Source: Diphasiastrum complanatum
Lineage: Eukaryota > Streptophyta > Lycopodiopsida > Lycopodiales > Lycopodiaceae
Assembly: GCA_029204225.1 (NCBI GenBank)
Contig: CM055094.1
Coordinates: 22,628,657 to 22,692,656, forward strand
Direction of reading: 5' to 3'
DNA: 64,000 nucleotides
A program made the translations under genes and the position numbers. How positions within the stretch are numbered: the stretch's first letter is position 1; the number at the start of each line of letters is the position of its first letter. This document shows, piece after piece, positions 45,070 to 57,420 of the stretch. Below the pieces are notes generated by a model. That model saw nothing but the letters and a program-made list of their open reading frames with translations. It had not been told where the DNA came from and did not search any database.

Positions 45070-45735
45070 GCTAGTATCATTTCTAGACATTGTAATAAAA
45101 TGTAGACCCCTCTTAATTAAATTAGACTAAGACACCTTTTGATGGTGACCTCTAGTGGAAGGGCTAATTCCACTTGGAGTTTGTAGATTAGTGTCCACTT
45201 AGGCTCCACATGGGCAACCTCTTGGTCTATTTAAGAGACCCCCTCTCTTGTGAGGGAGCTTTTACTTGTAATGTCATTTGCTCTTGTTGAAGATCCTCCA
45301 CAACTTCTTGGCATTCTTGAAGTTCCTTGTTCATGATAGCTTTCTTGAGTGATTCTTTTATGAACATGCACTTCCAGTTTTTGAATGTCATTGTGAATTA
45401 GTTGTGGAATAGATTAATTTCCTATTTTCTCTCATTCTTGCGATGTGGATTAGAGTAGAATAGATTTCTTGTTCTTGTTTAATGTAGTTTTAGCATTCAA
45501 GTAAACTAAACAGGCTGAGATTGTGGTGTAGATCTTGCATATTATTGACATCTCAGTTCTTGATGCTCTTGGGCTATCCAAGAATCAAGAGATGGGTGTT
45601 TCTTGATCTTTGGATTGTTATTATGCTGATAGATGATTAGTTTCTTGTTTCTTGTTTAGTTTTGTAGATCAATCTAAACATCTTGTTTGTTTTCTAACGA
45701 GTGAACAGAGAAATATCACCTTTCTAATATAACAT
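45070..45735 (+). repeat. LTR-like promoter segment
   Basis: Contains a TATA-like TCTATTTAAGAGACCCC (about 45219-45235) preceded by CCACTTAGGCTCC and followed by a CT-rich transcribed region with repeated TTCTTGTT words. It abuts gypsy 3 coding sequence without a primer site. It may be a truncated LTR of gypsy 3 or of another family. Confidence 0.4.
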
Positions 45736-45739
45736 AAAC

Positions 45740-46740
45740 AATTTAGTCGAGAGATAGCAAATGGAGGTTCAGGAGTCAATATGATCTCAACAAAGCTATG
45801 TGCTAAATGGGGCCTTACAAGGATGAAACCTGCAAATTTTGCAATCAAGTTAGCTGATCAGTAGACTATAGTTTGTCCTAAAGGCATAGCAGAAAACATA
45901 CCAGTAAAAATTGTGGGAATCCAGTTTGTCATTACTTTTGTAGTAATGGACTTACCGGAAGCACCATCAGTTTATTGCATTCTATTGGGACGTCCATGGT
46001 TACGAGTTGCGCAAGTAATTCATAATCGGAAAACATGAAATATTACATTTGAGAATCGCGAACGAGCACCTAAAGTTGATCCATTGACATGGACAATTAA
46101 GCTAGTAGTCCAGAAAGGGGATGATGATTCATCAACAACGAATCATACTTGTGACCGACCAGTGAAAGCTTTGGGAGTTCATTATGACTCTTAAATAGAT
46201 AATGTGAATTGGAATCAAGATCTTGCAACTGTGGATTGTACAGTAGGATATATGTGTCAACGAAATGACAATCCAAAGTTGAGCAAGATTCCTATGCCTG
46301 ATCGAACCTTGGATATGCCCATTACATTCCCAGTAAATATGATGAATATAACATGGATATCAACCGATCCAATTCCAAATCCTATTGAAGATGATCTCAT
46401 TCATGTTAGTCATGTCTTATCTTATGACAAAAATGCTGAACTTACTGATGAGCAGATTCAAAATCATATGGATCCTACAAGGTTTGGAGTTCGTAATATT
46501 TTTGATGAACCAACAATACAATCACCAAAAGTAGTTATATTGAAGGAAGGGAAGAATACAGGACCAATGACTAAAAAACAAGCCAAACAACATTATAACA
46601 CGGTTCTGAAATGGAAAAATCCATCACGAGATGCAGTTTTGACAGTTGATCCAAAAGTTGTACCATCTTTATTGGATAAGAGAAAAGAGAAGCTTGAAGA
46701 TGATTCATCAAGCCAGAGTTCCAAGAAGTCCTCGTCTCCT
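45740..46740 (+). pseudogene. Gypsy 3 protease and protease-RT linker
   Basis: Reads NGGSGVNMISTKLCAKWG, where gypsy 1 has DGGSGVN: the catalytic Asp is replaced by Asn. ILLGRPWLRVAQV follows. Stops lie near 45862, 46037 and 46192. From 46204 an open frame of 179 codons (to 46743) contains ITFPVNMMNITWISTD, MTKKQAKQHYNTVLKWKNPS and a Ser-rich end. This linker is unlike protein families I know. Confidence 0.75.
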
Positions 46741-46824
46741 TGAAAGACTTTGTTTAAGAAATCTAAACACAAATCAAAGATTAATCCCTTTGAATAAGAG
46801 AAAGAAGATGAAGTTCATCAAGAT

Positions 46825-47720
46825 ATGTCGGATCATTTCAAACATTGTACTCTTGATGATGTTGTGATCATGTTACCTAAAGCTCATCGTGAACCTGAAG
46901 ATCAAGTGCCAAAGCCACAAGAAGTTTATGATGGACCAGCAAGGACTCAACTTATGAATCTTGCTGAACTAGGAGAAGTTGAAAAGATTGTTCAAGTTGG
47001 AACGCAACATATCTCAGAGCAATTTCAATCTTTGAGAAACTTATTGATCAAATATCAAGATTGTTTTGCTTGGACATATAAGGATTTGAAAGGAATTCCT
47101 ACTTCAGTAACTGAGCATAACATCTCCTTGATACCTGATGCAGTACCAAAAGTGACAAGATTTTATCGTTGTAATTTGAATGTCACAAATCTTATAAAGA
47201 AAGAGTTACAAAGGTTACTAGACGCAGATTTCATTTACAAAGCATACTGAATGGGTTTTATCGATTGTCATCGTTCCTAAGAAAAATGACAAGATGAGAA
47301 TTTGTGTGAACCTAAAGGCCTTGAACAAAGTAACAAGGAAAGATCACTTTCCATTGCCTTTAATAGAAAGCATTTTGGATCGCCTTGCTAGAGCGGAAGC
47401 CTATAGTTTTTTGAATGGATTTAGAGGTTATAATCAAGTTAAAATCGCATCTTTAGATCAACATAAAACAACTTTTGCAATAGAATGGGGAACCTATGCT
47501 TATAAAGTTATGCCTTTAGGACTATGTAATGCACCAAGTTCATTTCAGCGGGTTATGCAATTTGCTTTCAAGGAGTATTTGTAGAAATTTCTTGAAATTT
47601 ATTTGGACGATTTTGGAGTCCATAGTGCTGACATAGACCATCTAGATCATTTGGAAAAAGTGTTTGAACGTTATCATAAGTACCAAATTTTCTTGAATCC
47701 AGAGAAATGTTAGATTTGGG
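46825..47720 (+). pseudogene. Gypsy 3 reverse transcriptase
   Basis: Reads MNLAELGEVEKIVQVG, YQDCFAWTYKDLKGIP, VPKVTRFYRCN and LLDADFIY, then a frameshift at about 47240. It continues EWVLSIVIVPKKNDKMRICV, HFPLPLIESILDRLA, SFLNGFRGYNQ, FGLCN-like PLGLCNAPSSFQRVM, a TAG near 47581, and catalytic IYLDDFGVH. Confidence 0.88.
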
Positions 47721-48360
47721 TTACTCAAAGAGTTGTTCTTGGACATGTGATATCAAGATATGGAATTGTTATAGATTATTCCAAAATCATGGTTATTGTG
47801 GAGTTGCCTCCCCAAGGAACAATTCGAGGAGCTTACATTTTCATGGATCATGTGAATTATCACTGGATATTTATTTTATTCTTTGCAGAGTTGCACGACC
47901 TATTTATAAACTGACTATTGTACCAGTTTAGACAACTGAGGTGTTGGAAGCATTTGAAAAATTGAAAAAAGCCTTAGCTTCTGCACTGATCTTACGAGCT
48001 CCAAATTGGACAATTGAATTTCATGTGCATACTAATGCATCAAAATATGCCATTGGATTTGTCTTGACACGATTGGGAGAATACAAGAAGGACTACCCGA
48101 TCAGATTTGCTAGTCAACAACTTAGTGATTCTGAAAAGAATTTTTCCACTACGGAATGAGAAGCGTTGGCTATGGTATTTTCAATAAAGAACTTTCGACA
48201 TTATTTAATGGCTACGATTTTGCATTTTACACTGACCATCAGCCTTTGCTTTATTTGGTAAACAAGACATGCAATACATGACACATTGCAAGATGATTAC
48301 TATCATTGATTGAATTTGATTTTCGAGTTGTGGTTCAAAAAGGTAAACAACATTATCTTG
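47721..48360 (+). pseudogene. Gypsy 3 connection and RNase H
   Basis: The thumb/connection part (GHVISRYGIVIDYSK) is shifted relative to RT. RNase H reads LEAFEKLKKALASALIL and FHVHTNASKYAIGFVLT, where the first catalytic Asp is Asn, then IRFASQQLSDSEKNFSTTE with a stop. RHYLMA continues in a shifted frame. Confidence 0.75.
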
Positions 48361-49436
48361 TCTCAAGAATACAGACAACACCAGTTAATACTGAAGTGGA
48401 TGATGAACTTCTAGATGCTACATTATTTTATGTTGAAGCAGTGCTTGAGTGGCTAACTGATATTGTTGAATATTTGATGTTAGGTCAACCTAATGAATCT
48501 TTGTCCAAAGTTCAACAGAAGTGATGGAGTTTTAAAGCACAACCTTATCAATTGATTGCTGGTCAATTGTATCATTATGAAATTGATGATATTCTGTGAA
48601 GATGTGTTTTTCCACCTGAAGTGCCTAATCTAATCATGTTATTACATGATGGGATGGGAGGGGGCCATTTTTCATTTGATATTACTATTCGAAAGATTTT
48701 GCAATCAGGATGTTTGTGGCCTACACTTCATAAAGATACCGAGAAATATATTCAGTCATGTGATGTTTGTCACTCTACACGTCGGCCTAAAAAACAGCTT
48801 TACGAGTCTTTACATTCGGTTCTAGCCCAAGTATCATTTGAAAAATGGGAACTTGATTACATTGGTCCTATCCATCCTACGACAAGAGGTACTCAAGCTA
48901 GATACATTATTGTAGCAATGGATTATATGAACGAATGGGTTGAAGCACGAGCAGTTCGTGTAGTTGATGCGAAATCTACAGCAACATTTTTATATGAAAA
49001 TATCATTGCTCGATTTGGGTGTCCTATAGAGATTGTCAGTGATCAAGGAACACATTTTTTCAATGAAATAATAAAGTGTCAGTTGGAAGACTTTTTTGTT
49101 ATTCATCGATTTAGTACTCCATATTATCCGAAAGGTCATGGACAAGCAGAATCTTCCCATAAGATTTCTTGCAATATTATGACAAAGATAGTGGAAGCAA
49201 GTCATTCTAACTAGGAACATAAACTTCATGCAGCATTATGGGCATTCAAAATAACTTATAAAGTTAGTACAAATCAGACACCATTTCAACTTGTCTATGG
49301 TCAAGATGCAGTTATGCCGATCGATTTTAATACCATCTTTACGCATAGCAGCAATGGAACGGTTGGATGATTCTAAATCCTTACAACTATGTCATGAGGC
49401 TTTGCATAAACTTCATGAAACCAAAATTGATGGTAG
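48361..49436 (+). pseudogene. Gypsy 3 integrase
   Basis: HHCC zinc domain (LLHDGMGGGHFSFDITIRK, SCDVCHSTR), then core ELDYIGPIHP (first Asp), EIVSDQGTHFFNEI (second Asp) and GHGQAESSHKISCN (catalytic Glu preserved). After a TAG near 49213 it continues ALWAFKITYKVSTNQTPFQL and VYGQDAVMPIDF. It stops abruptly at the copia LTR, so the C-terminal SH3-like end is missing. Confidence 0.9.
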
Positions 49437-50570
<1,134 letters not shown>

Positions 50571-51700
50571 CTCTTCTGCACAAAACTTCTTGTGTGCATC
50601 CAAGCTTAATGCTTTAGTAAAAATATCCGCTATCATATCTTGCGTTGGACAAAGCTGCAATGTGACCTCTTTGTTGAGAACGTTGCTTCTGACATAGTGA
50701 TACTGAAGTTCAATGTGCTTACTCCTAGAATGAAATCTAGGGTTGGCTGACAAGGCAATGGCACTTTGATTATCACAAAATAATAATGTCGGAGCATATT
50801 GATTCAGACTGATATCTGAAACTAAGTTTCTCAACCAAATTGCTTCCTTAGTAGCTTGTAAGGCTACGATATACTTTGATTCTGTAGAAGATAGAGCTAT
50901 CGAAGATTGCTTGCTACTATTCCAGGAAATTGGACCATTGTTGAGGAAGAATGTAAATCCAGAAGTAGATTTACGAGTGTCTATATCTCCTGTCCAACTT
51001 GCATCTGTGTAACCACTGAGTAAATTGAGTTTGTCGTTGTCGACTGTTCCATAACAAATGCGAAAGTCCATAGTAGCTCAAAGATATCTCATGACTCTGA
51101 TGAGAGCCTTCCAATGTGTTATACCAGGGTTGGTCATATACTGACTTAGGGAGAGCTGACTACAAAAGCTATGTCTGGCCTGGTATAGATCATTACATAC
51201 ATAAGAGATCCTATTATCGAATGATAAGAATACTTGCGCATCTACTCCTATTCTTTGATTGTTTGAGAACACTGGTCCGACAACAATTTGAGACTTGGTT
51301 CCATTGGTGAGAGAGCTAACTTGCAATTAACCAGATTATATCTGACTAACATATTGTAGATGTATCTCTGTTGAGTAATGTAGATCAACTTTCAATTTTT
51401 GTCTCTGTAAATTTGAATACCAAGGCAGAAATGAGCTTCACCAGATCAGTCATGTCGAATTCGGAGGATAGCATTGTCTTAGCTTCTTATATCAAAATGA
51501 TATTTTGGCCGAAGAGCAATGTGTCGTCCACGTACAAAGTGATAATGATAAAAGACTGTTGCCCTGTCTTGAAGTAAACATTCGAAAGTATTGATCCTTT
51601 GAAGCCATGCTCGAGCAGATTGCTTCAAGCCATAAAGTTGTCGAAAAGTGGTGTGTAAATTCTTGTTACTTGTCATGTGTCTTGTGGCTCCCGAGTCAAC
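50571..51700 (-). pseudogene. Copia protease-RT fusion by deletion, with RNase H
   Basis: Minus-strand frame begins in protease sequence (AIVVDSGATRHMTSNKNLH) and passes directly into RT (RQLYGLKQSARAWLQRI), skipping GAG-pre-integrase, integrase and the RT fingers. RT then reads FIIITLYVDDTLLFG. Further on come KALIRVMRYL, RICYGTVDND, GYTDASWTGDIDTRKSTSG, SSTESKYIVALQA (family has STEAEY), FCDNQSAIALSANP, RSKHIELQYHYVRSN and ADIFTKALS. It ends at the 3' LTR. Flanked on both sides by LTRs of one family, it is a non-autonomous deletion derivative. Confidence 0.88.
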
Positions 51701-52080
51701 CACGATTGCTCGGAAAACGAACTCGAAAAAGAAACAAATGAAAATAATTCGAGTGTCTAAAAAGAAAACTATTCGTGCATGGCGGAATAAACTATCTCCA
51801 TCTTTCCAATGCATGACTAATTAGTCGCGAAAAAATACAACAACGCATACATTTTGAGACGAAGCTGAACGCAATAAAAGATTGTATTGATTCAATATGA
51901 AAAATGAAACAGAAGTAAATGAGTAAGTTGTGGATCAAAGCCGCATACTCTATGCTATCTCTGACGGCTAAAATGAAGGTCTGAATTAAGCGCAATGCTG
52001 ATAAGCAGTAGCGCAATAGCAATCTCTAAAACAACTCTAAGAAGTGAGCTAGAATACTCAAGAGTGTTCAAGCTCACAGG

Positions 52081-52120
<40 letters not shown>

Positions 52121-52717
52121 AACTATTCAAATGTGGCTTCTGATAATCTTAAAACTGTATGAATATGAACAGCTATTTATACTAAAAAATTAGGTCATCA
52201 ATTGTGACCTAGTGATCCATTGGCATCCATCCGGTTCCTTGTCATTGATTGCTGATAAGCGGTGAAATTGGCCGTAAATGTTCTGTCTACATAAATGAAC
52301 CAAAACTGTAGCTCTATAGAAATGAACTAAAACAGCCACAGACAACACTGTCGCAAAAAAGCGACAGTGTCGGTTTTTTTGTGAAAAATACGAAAAAGGA
52401 GAAAGTGCCCTTAAATCTCATTTAGGGTTGCCCCACGATTTGCCAAAATCATTTCTTTAAAATTTGAGGCTCTTTGAAAAAAGCAAAAAATGTGATACTA
52501 TGATTTTACACGAGACATCTATTAGGCAAAAAACGCAAAAAAGACGATATTGCATTTTTCCACGGAATCTCTAATAGACAAAAAAGACGACACTGTTTCA
52601 AACTCCGTGTATTTCTACAGACTATGTAAAAACATAGAAAAATTCGCAGAACTAGATAAACAATGGATGAAGATTAAAACTGACTAGTTGATTGGTAAGA
52701 AGGAGACTAATCCAACA
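51701..52717 (-). repeat. Copia LTR (minus), shared between two elements
   Basis: Minus-strand start TGTTGGATTAGTCTCC at 52717 after GGGAGAG. It contains a 34-bp (GA)n tract and a perfect hairpin. Its last part is lost: LTR sequence (CGAGTTCGTTTT) joins protease codons near 51715. It serves as 3' LTR of the RNase H fragment at right and as a truncated 5' LTR of the element at left. Confidence 0.8.
52345..52370. repeat. Perfect 10-bp hairpin in copia LTR
   Basis: ACACTGTCGC, an A6 loop, then GCGACAGTGT (plus strand). Related ACACTGTTT and GACGACACTG words recur within 250 bp. In the LTR's own sense the loop is T6. Confidence 0.9.
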
Positions 52718-52727
52718 CTCTCCCTTA

Positions 52728-52917
52728 ATCTGAATCCTTGAATACCCTGACCTTCAAACTTAGTTCTACACAGAATCTTCTGTGTGACTCCAAACTTAAT
52801 GCTTTAGTAAAACCAACTGCTATCATATCTTGCATTCTACAGTATTGCAATCTAACCTCTTCATTGAGAACTTTGCTTCTGACGAAATGATACTTCAGTT
52901 CAATGTGTTTACTCTGT
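52728..52917 (-). pseudogene. Copia RNase H C-terminal fragment
   Basis: Reads KHIELKYHFVRSKVLNEE, MQDMIAVGFTKALSLESH and RRFCVELSLKV, then a stop and the purine tract GGGAGAG before the LTR. Upstream it switches at about 52917 into gypsy RT sequence. Confidence 0.82.
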
Positions 52918-53395
52918 GACCACTAAATCCATCAAGAAAACTATAAGCTTTCGCTCCAGCAAGGCGGTCCAAAATGCTTTCAGTAAAAGGTAACGGAAAG
53001 TGATCCTTCCACGTCACTTTGTTCAAAGCCTCGAGATTCACACAAATTCTCAATTTTCCATTCTTCTTAGGAACAATGACAATCGGTGAAACCCATTCTG
53101 TATGCTCAATCTCATAAATGAAATCAACGTCAAGGAGTCTTTGAAGCTATTTCTTTATTAGATCTGCAACATTAGGATTACAACGATAGAACTTTGTAAC
53201 CTTTGGAACTACATCAAGTATTAAAGGTATGGTTTGTTCAATAACTGATGTCAGAATACCCTTGAGATCTTGATAAGTCCATGCAAAGCAATCTTGATAC
53301 GCTCGGAGCGCTTGAAATTGTTCAGGATTAAGTTGTGATCCAACTTATACAATCTTTTTTGGTTCTCCTATACGGTAACCATTCATAAGAAGAAT
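52918..53395 (-). pseudogene. Gypsy RT fragment (gypsy 1 family), minus strand
   Basis: Minus-strand reading gives GEPKKIV, a stop, VGSQLNPEQFQALRAYQDCF, AWTYQDLKGILTSVIEQ, VPKVTKFYRCNPNVADLIKK, a stop, LQRLLDVDFIYEIEHTEWV, KKNGKLRICVNLEALNKV, FTESILDRLAGAKAY and SFLDGFSGH. At that point the sequence becomes copia RNase H. It aligns block by block with gypsy 1 and gypsy 3 RT. Only the N-terminal half of RT survives. Confidence 0.87.
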
Positions 53396-53705
53396 TAGAG
53401 ACTGTAGGAAAAAATCCAGCCAACCAATCAAGTAGCTTGTTGCTTTCACAAAGATGCTAACCACAAAATAATCGGCAACAACAGAATTGACATGGAATTC
53501 CTTCCAAGAAACCAATTTGAAAAGCATAAAAATGAACCGATTGTCAACCTGGTAGTGCACTTACCACACAATCGATTGCAAATCGAAAAATATTTCCAAT
53601 GGGAAGAAAACTCCACAATTCCACCATTTTTTGCTTACTCCGTCGGATTCTCAAGAAAACGTCGAGATTTCCACACAACACTTTCAATGGTAAATCCTGC
53701 TTAGA
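53396..53705 (-). mobile_element. Leader downstream of a gypsy 2-family LTR
   Basis: Sequence between the primer site and the gypsy RT fragment (minus sense). No gag motif is seen. The junction with the RT fragment near 53396 joins two different gypsy families. Confidence 0.5.
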
Positions 53706-53720
53706 CCGGCTCTGATGCCA
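53706..53720 (-). other. Primer-binding site (Met-tRNA type)
   Basis: Minus-strand TGGCATCAGAGCCGG directly after the LTR, a one-base variant of TGGTATCAGAGC. Confidence 0.75.
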
Positions 53721-54218
53721 ATATAAAGTCCTCAACAACAGGATTCTAGCCTAAGAATACTATACAAAGCAACCACACAAGGGAACATGTGGTGGATAAA
53801 CCAACCCAACCAAACCTAGATCGTACGGATCTAGCCCCCAAGCTATGGATCAATCAGAGTCATGGAAAGAGGAGTCACACCAACAGCCTGTAGCTACCAA
53901 TCACAAAATCAAGCATGCACTAGTGAGTGCCCAGCAGGTATAATTATACCCTCCAAGGCCGATGCACCACTAGTAGTGCATTGTGACACCTCACTGGACA
54001 CCTCTGCAGCCTATTTGGGCCACGTCATCCAGTTTCCTAATGACTCACTGATAGACCCATACCAACTCCACCACCGTGTGTTTAGGCCTACAACCATTAA
54101 TTATGACCATATACACATAAGGGCCCCAATTCCCTTATAGTTTCAATTAACTTACGGGTTGTTGGTCTATCGGTTCCTAGCGTGGACATGCTACCCGAGA
54201 CCAATCATGGGCATGACA
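53721..54218 (-). repeat. Gypsy 2-family LTR (5' LTR of a truncated copy)
   Basis: Minus-strand start TGTCATGCCCATGATTGG at 54218. The first 70 bp match the gypsy 2 3' LTR at 34047-34117 (shared GGTAGCATGTCCACGCTAG and AGACCAACAACCCGTAAGT). It runs about 498 bp to the primer site. Open frames within it are not genes. Confidence 0.85.
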
Positions 54219-54282
54219 CTTTCATTCTTAACTTACCCCTTTCCTTTACTTTTTCCCCTTTCAACCTCCTCCTAGCTGACTT

Positions 54283-55420
54283 TTGAGACCTTCTCAAGGA
54301 CCTGCTGAGACGTACAAGGCCCGACAGGTTGAGTTCTTAAAACGGCTCAGTTCTCCCGGTGCGACGTACAATCTGTTGAATCCGGCTCCTCCTAAACCAA
54401 TCACTCCCATGCCTCTCTCTCCAGATCAAACCATCCCTGACCTCCCAGAAACTAACACCGACATTGGTGGTGATGATGACCCCTTGGTTGATCTGCCAGA
54501 GACTAGAAGATTCTCACCCAGACCTGCGGGTGCAGGCGAAGCTGGGAGTTCCACAAGCATGCGGGTAAAAGAGAGCGATACGGGCACTAAGGCCCTACAT
54601 GATTACCTGGCGAAGAAATCTCAACAACAAAGGGCAGCCTCACTTGTCAGGCCACACCAAAGAGTCCGAAAGATTTGAAAGGAAATACCCATGCAACAGG
54701 AGGGGCGACCAAGAAGAGATTTATCAAAGCCAATACTCCACACAGACTAAGATCATTGCTGTGTTGCAACCACAACCCGAGTAGCGAAATAAAATCCTAA
54801 AGGATAGCAGGCGGTTGCAAGAATATATGAGGGCACCAGCGTGGAAAAGGATTGATCCTTTTTATATGCTGATCAAACAAAGAAAACCCTGGCCAACATG
54901 GCAACCGTGAGTCAAAGTGGTGAACTGGCCGGTAATTCTAGAAATTTCAGATAGCACATGAATGGATGATCTGAGATTGCAATTGCTGAATTTTGGGCAC
55001 AAATATAAATCTAACACTGATCTGTGCATAAAGAAAAGTGTCGAATATTGCAGATCGATGGCCTTTCTTATGCATCAAGAGTGTTTTTGGGATCATGGCA
55101 TAGATCCAATTCGGAATTCGGCTCCATTTTGAGGATGATCATTAAATGATGGCCCAACTTTACTATAGAGCGGCCTTTATGACCTCCCGGTATGTTACAA
55201 TGATAGAAGACTGGCAAGAGTTCAGCTCTATTGAGAAAGTGCAAGAGTACCTGGGGATGCTATCTTACGGAAGCCAGCTCTGCTTCCAAGTATTTGAAGC
55301 CTGAGGGAGAAAGATGAGCGAGCAAAAATAGACTACAAGGCAACGAGACGAGCAGGACTCGCAGGAGGTTCTCAAGCGGGCTAGATGTAGAGGCCGTTGA
55401 GAGATCTCCAATTTTGTGAG
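54283..55420 (+). pseudogene. Decayed coding region, unknown protein
   Basis: First an open frame of 131 codons (54283-54678, no ATG at its head) rich in Pro/Asp/Ser: EFLKRLSSPGATYNLLNPAP, PLSPDQTIPDLPETN, LHDYLAKKSQQQ. A second frame then gives about 90 codons of protein-like sequence broken by stops: YMRAPAWKRIDPFYMLI, LRLQLLNFGHKYKSNTDLC, SMAFLMHQECFWDHGIDPI. A third gives AQLYYRAAFMTSRYVTMIED, QEFSSIEKVQEYLGML and an Arg/Gln-rich end. Codon-like continuity across frames suggests one frameshifted gene. I do not recognise it; an accessory ORF of a gypsy-type element or a captured host gene are both possible. The composition is more GC-balanced than in its neighbours. Confidence 0.5.
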
Positions 55421-56033
55421 ATAATTTTGAAACTGATAAGACTTGGTTTTACAAAAGCGACTGAAGCTCCACACTTTTCCAAGTGCCAAGCGAAACCATC
55501 ATTCTACATGTGTTACAGTGGGTACTACAACAGATTGCCAGATTTATCTCCTCTATTCTCCTAAATGCTATTTTAATCTGCCTCCATTCATGCTGCATTT
55601 TTACTCATGTTGTCGCACAGTTTGCATGCTTACATGTAAAATAAGACAGGCGAAAAGGACGATTGTCTACATAAACACAAGTATTTCCACAGGCAAAAAA
55701 TATGACACTGTGTTTTTACACGTGATTTATTACAGACGAAAAAGATGATACTGCTCTACAAATGCCGAAGGTGCCCTAATGAAAAAGCGAAGGTACCCTG
55801 TAAATCAAATTTTAAGGCATTTGTCAAAGTGTCGCATTTTTCGCATCTTCACCAACTTTCATTTCAGCGAAGGCTGATGTTGTGGCCTTTTCACGCTCAT
55901 CCCATGCATTGTGCAATCAAATTTGACAATGACAGCAGCCACCCACGATCTCCCACAAACAGCACATCCACATCGTACCTTCTTCATCTGCACACCTGTA
56001 ATATTACGTATATATTGGATACCATATGCGTAT
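55421..56033. other. Spacer with copia LTR-like fragment
   Basis: About 55660-55800 resembles 52430-52550 of the copia LTR in the same orientation (GCAAAAAATATGACACTGTG against GCAAAAAATGTGATACTATG, shared TTTTACACG, GACGAAAAAGATGATACTGC and GTGCCCT). No LTR end is seen. The rest is unassigned. Confidence 0.45.
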
Positions 56034-56089
56034 TCAACAACAGCAATGAGTGTGAAAAAAGAATAACATTAGAAGCTTACAGGAATGAA

Positions 56090-57420
56090 ATCTAGGGCTG
56101 GCTGATATGGCGATGGCACTCTGATTATCACAAAATAATGTCGTCGGAGCATATTGATTCAGACTGATATCTAAGAATAAATTCCTCAACCAAATTGCTT
56201 TCTTTGTAGCTTGAGAGGCTGTGATATACTCTGATTCAGTGGAAGATAGAGCTATCGAAGATCGCTTGCGACTGTTCCAAGAAATTGGACCATTGTTGAG
56301 GAAGAAATCCAAAAGTAGATCTACAAGTGTCTACATCTCCTGCCTAGCTTGCATCTGTGTAACCACTGAGTAAATTGAGTTTGTCGTTGCCGACTATTCA
56401 ATAACAAATGCAAAAATCCATAGTAGCTCGAAGATATCTCATGACTCTGATAAGGACCTTCCAATGTGTTATACCAAGATTAGTCATAAACTGACTGAGA
56501 GAGCTAACTGCAAAAGCTATGTCTGGCCTAGTATAGATCATGACGTACATAAGAGATCCTATAATAGAATGGTAAGGATACTCACGCATCTGCTGCTTCT
56601 CATGAATTGTTTGGGGACATTGGTCCTTTGACAATTTGAGTCCTGGTTCCATTGGTGAGTGAGTTAGCATACAATTCATCAGATTATATCTGACTAACAT
56701 GTTGTAGATGTACCTCTGTTGGATAATGTAGACCAACTTCTATTTTCTGTCTCTGTGGATTTGAATGAGATTCACCCAGATCGGTCATGTCAGAGATGAG
56801 CTTCACCCAGATCGGTCATGTCAAATTCGGAAGATAGCATTGTCTTTTTCTCTTTTATCAGATCGGTACTATTGTTGAAAAGCAATGTATCATCCATGTA
56901 TAAAGTGATAATGATAAAAGACTATTGCATTTCTTTGAAGTAAATTTTTGAATCTGAAGAGCTAGGTGTGTAGCCGTGATCAATAAGAAAAGTATCGATC
57001 CTTTGAAACCATGCCCGAGCAGATTGCTTCAAGCCATAAAGTGCCTTATGGAGTTTACAAACATGATTATGTTTACCCTCGATAATATAACCTTCGGGTT
57101 GCGCCATGTAAATGTCTCCTTTGATAACTCCATTGAGAAACGTTGTCTCTACATCCATTTGATGTATTTCCAAATCTACTACAACAGCAAATGATAGCAA
57201 AAGTCGAATAGAAGAATGCTTGACTACTGGACTGAAGGTCTCAGTGTAATCGACGTTGTATACCTGAGAAAATCCTCTGGCTACAAGTCGTGCCTTTCTC
57301 CTGTTGATGCTTCCATCTACATTGTACTTGACTTTGAAAATCCATTTGCAATCAATTACATTTCTGCCAGCAGGTAATTCGACAATCGTCCATGTCTGGT
57401 TCTTGATAAGAGATTAATAC
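56090..57420 (-). pseudogene. Copia B1 reverse transcriptase and partial RNase H
   Basis: RT reads CKWIFKVKYNVDGS, VYNVDYTETFSPVVK, IHQMDVETTFLNGVIKGDI, YGLKQSARAWFQRI and TLYMDDTLLF, with a TAG just upstream of the catalytic block. IGSLMYVMIYTRPDIAFAV and KVLIRVMRYLRATMDFCICY follow. RNase H fragment: FFLNNGPISWNSRKRSSIAL, LSSTESEYITASQ, FCDNQSAIAISASPRFHS, then an abrupt end at a novel junction. Confidence 0.88.

Larger units (their letters stand above)
45736..49436 (+). mobile_element. Gypsy 3, second copy of the gypsy 1 family, 5'-truncated
   Basis: Protease, linker, RT, RNase H and integrase in order, closely parallel to gypsy 1 but with the RNase H and integrase that gypsy 1 lacks. Gag and leader are absent. 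Frames are broken by several stops and shifts. It is cut at 49436 by a copia LTR. It gives the best view of this family's full pol. Confidence 0.88.

Noticed and set aside
53862-54140. 92-codon plus-strand open frame
   Set aside because: Lies entirely inside a minus-strand gypsy 2-family LTR defined by a primer site and a second copy of the LTR start.
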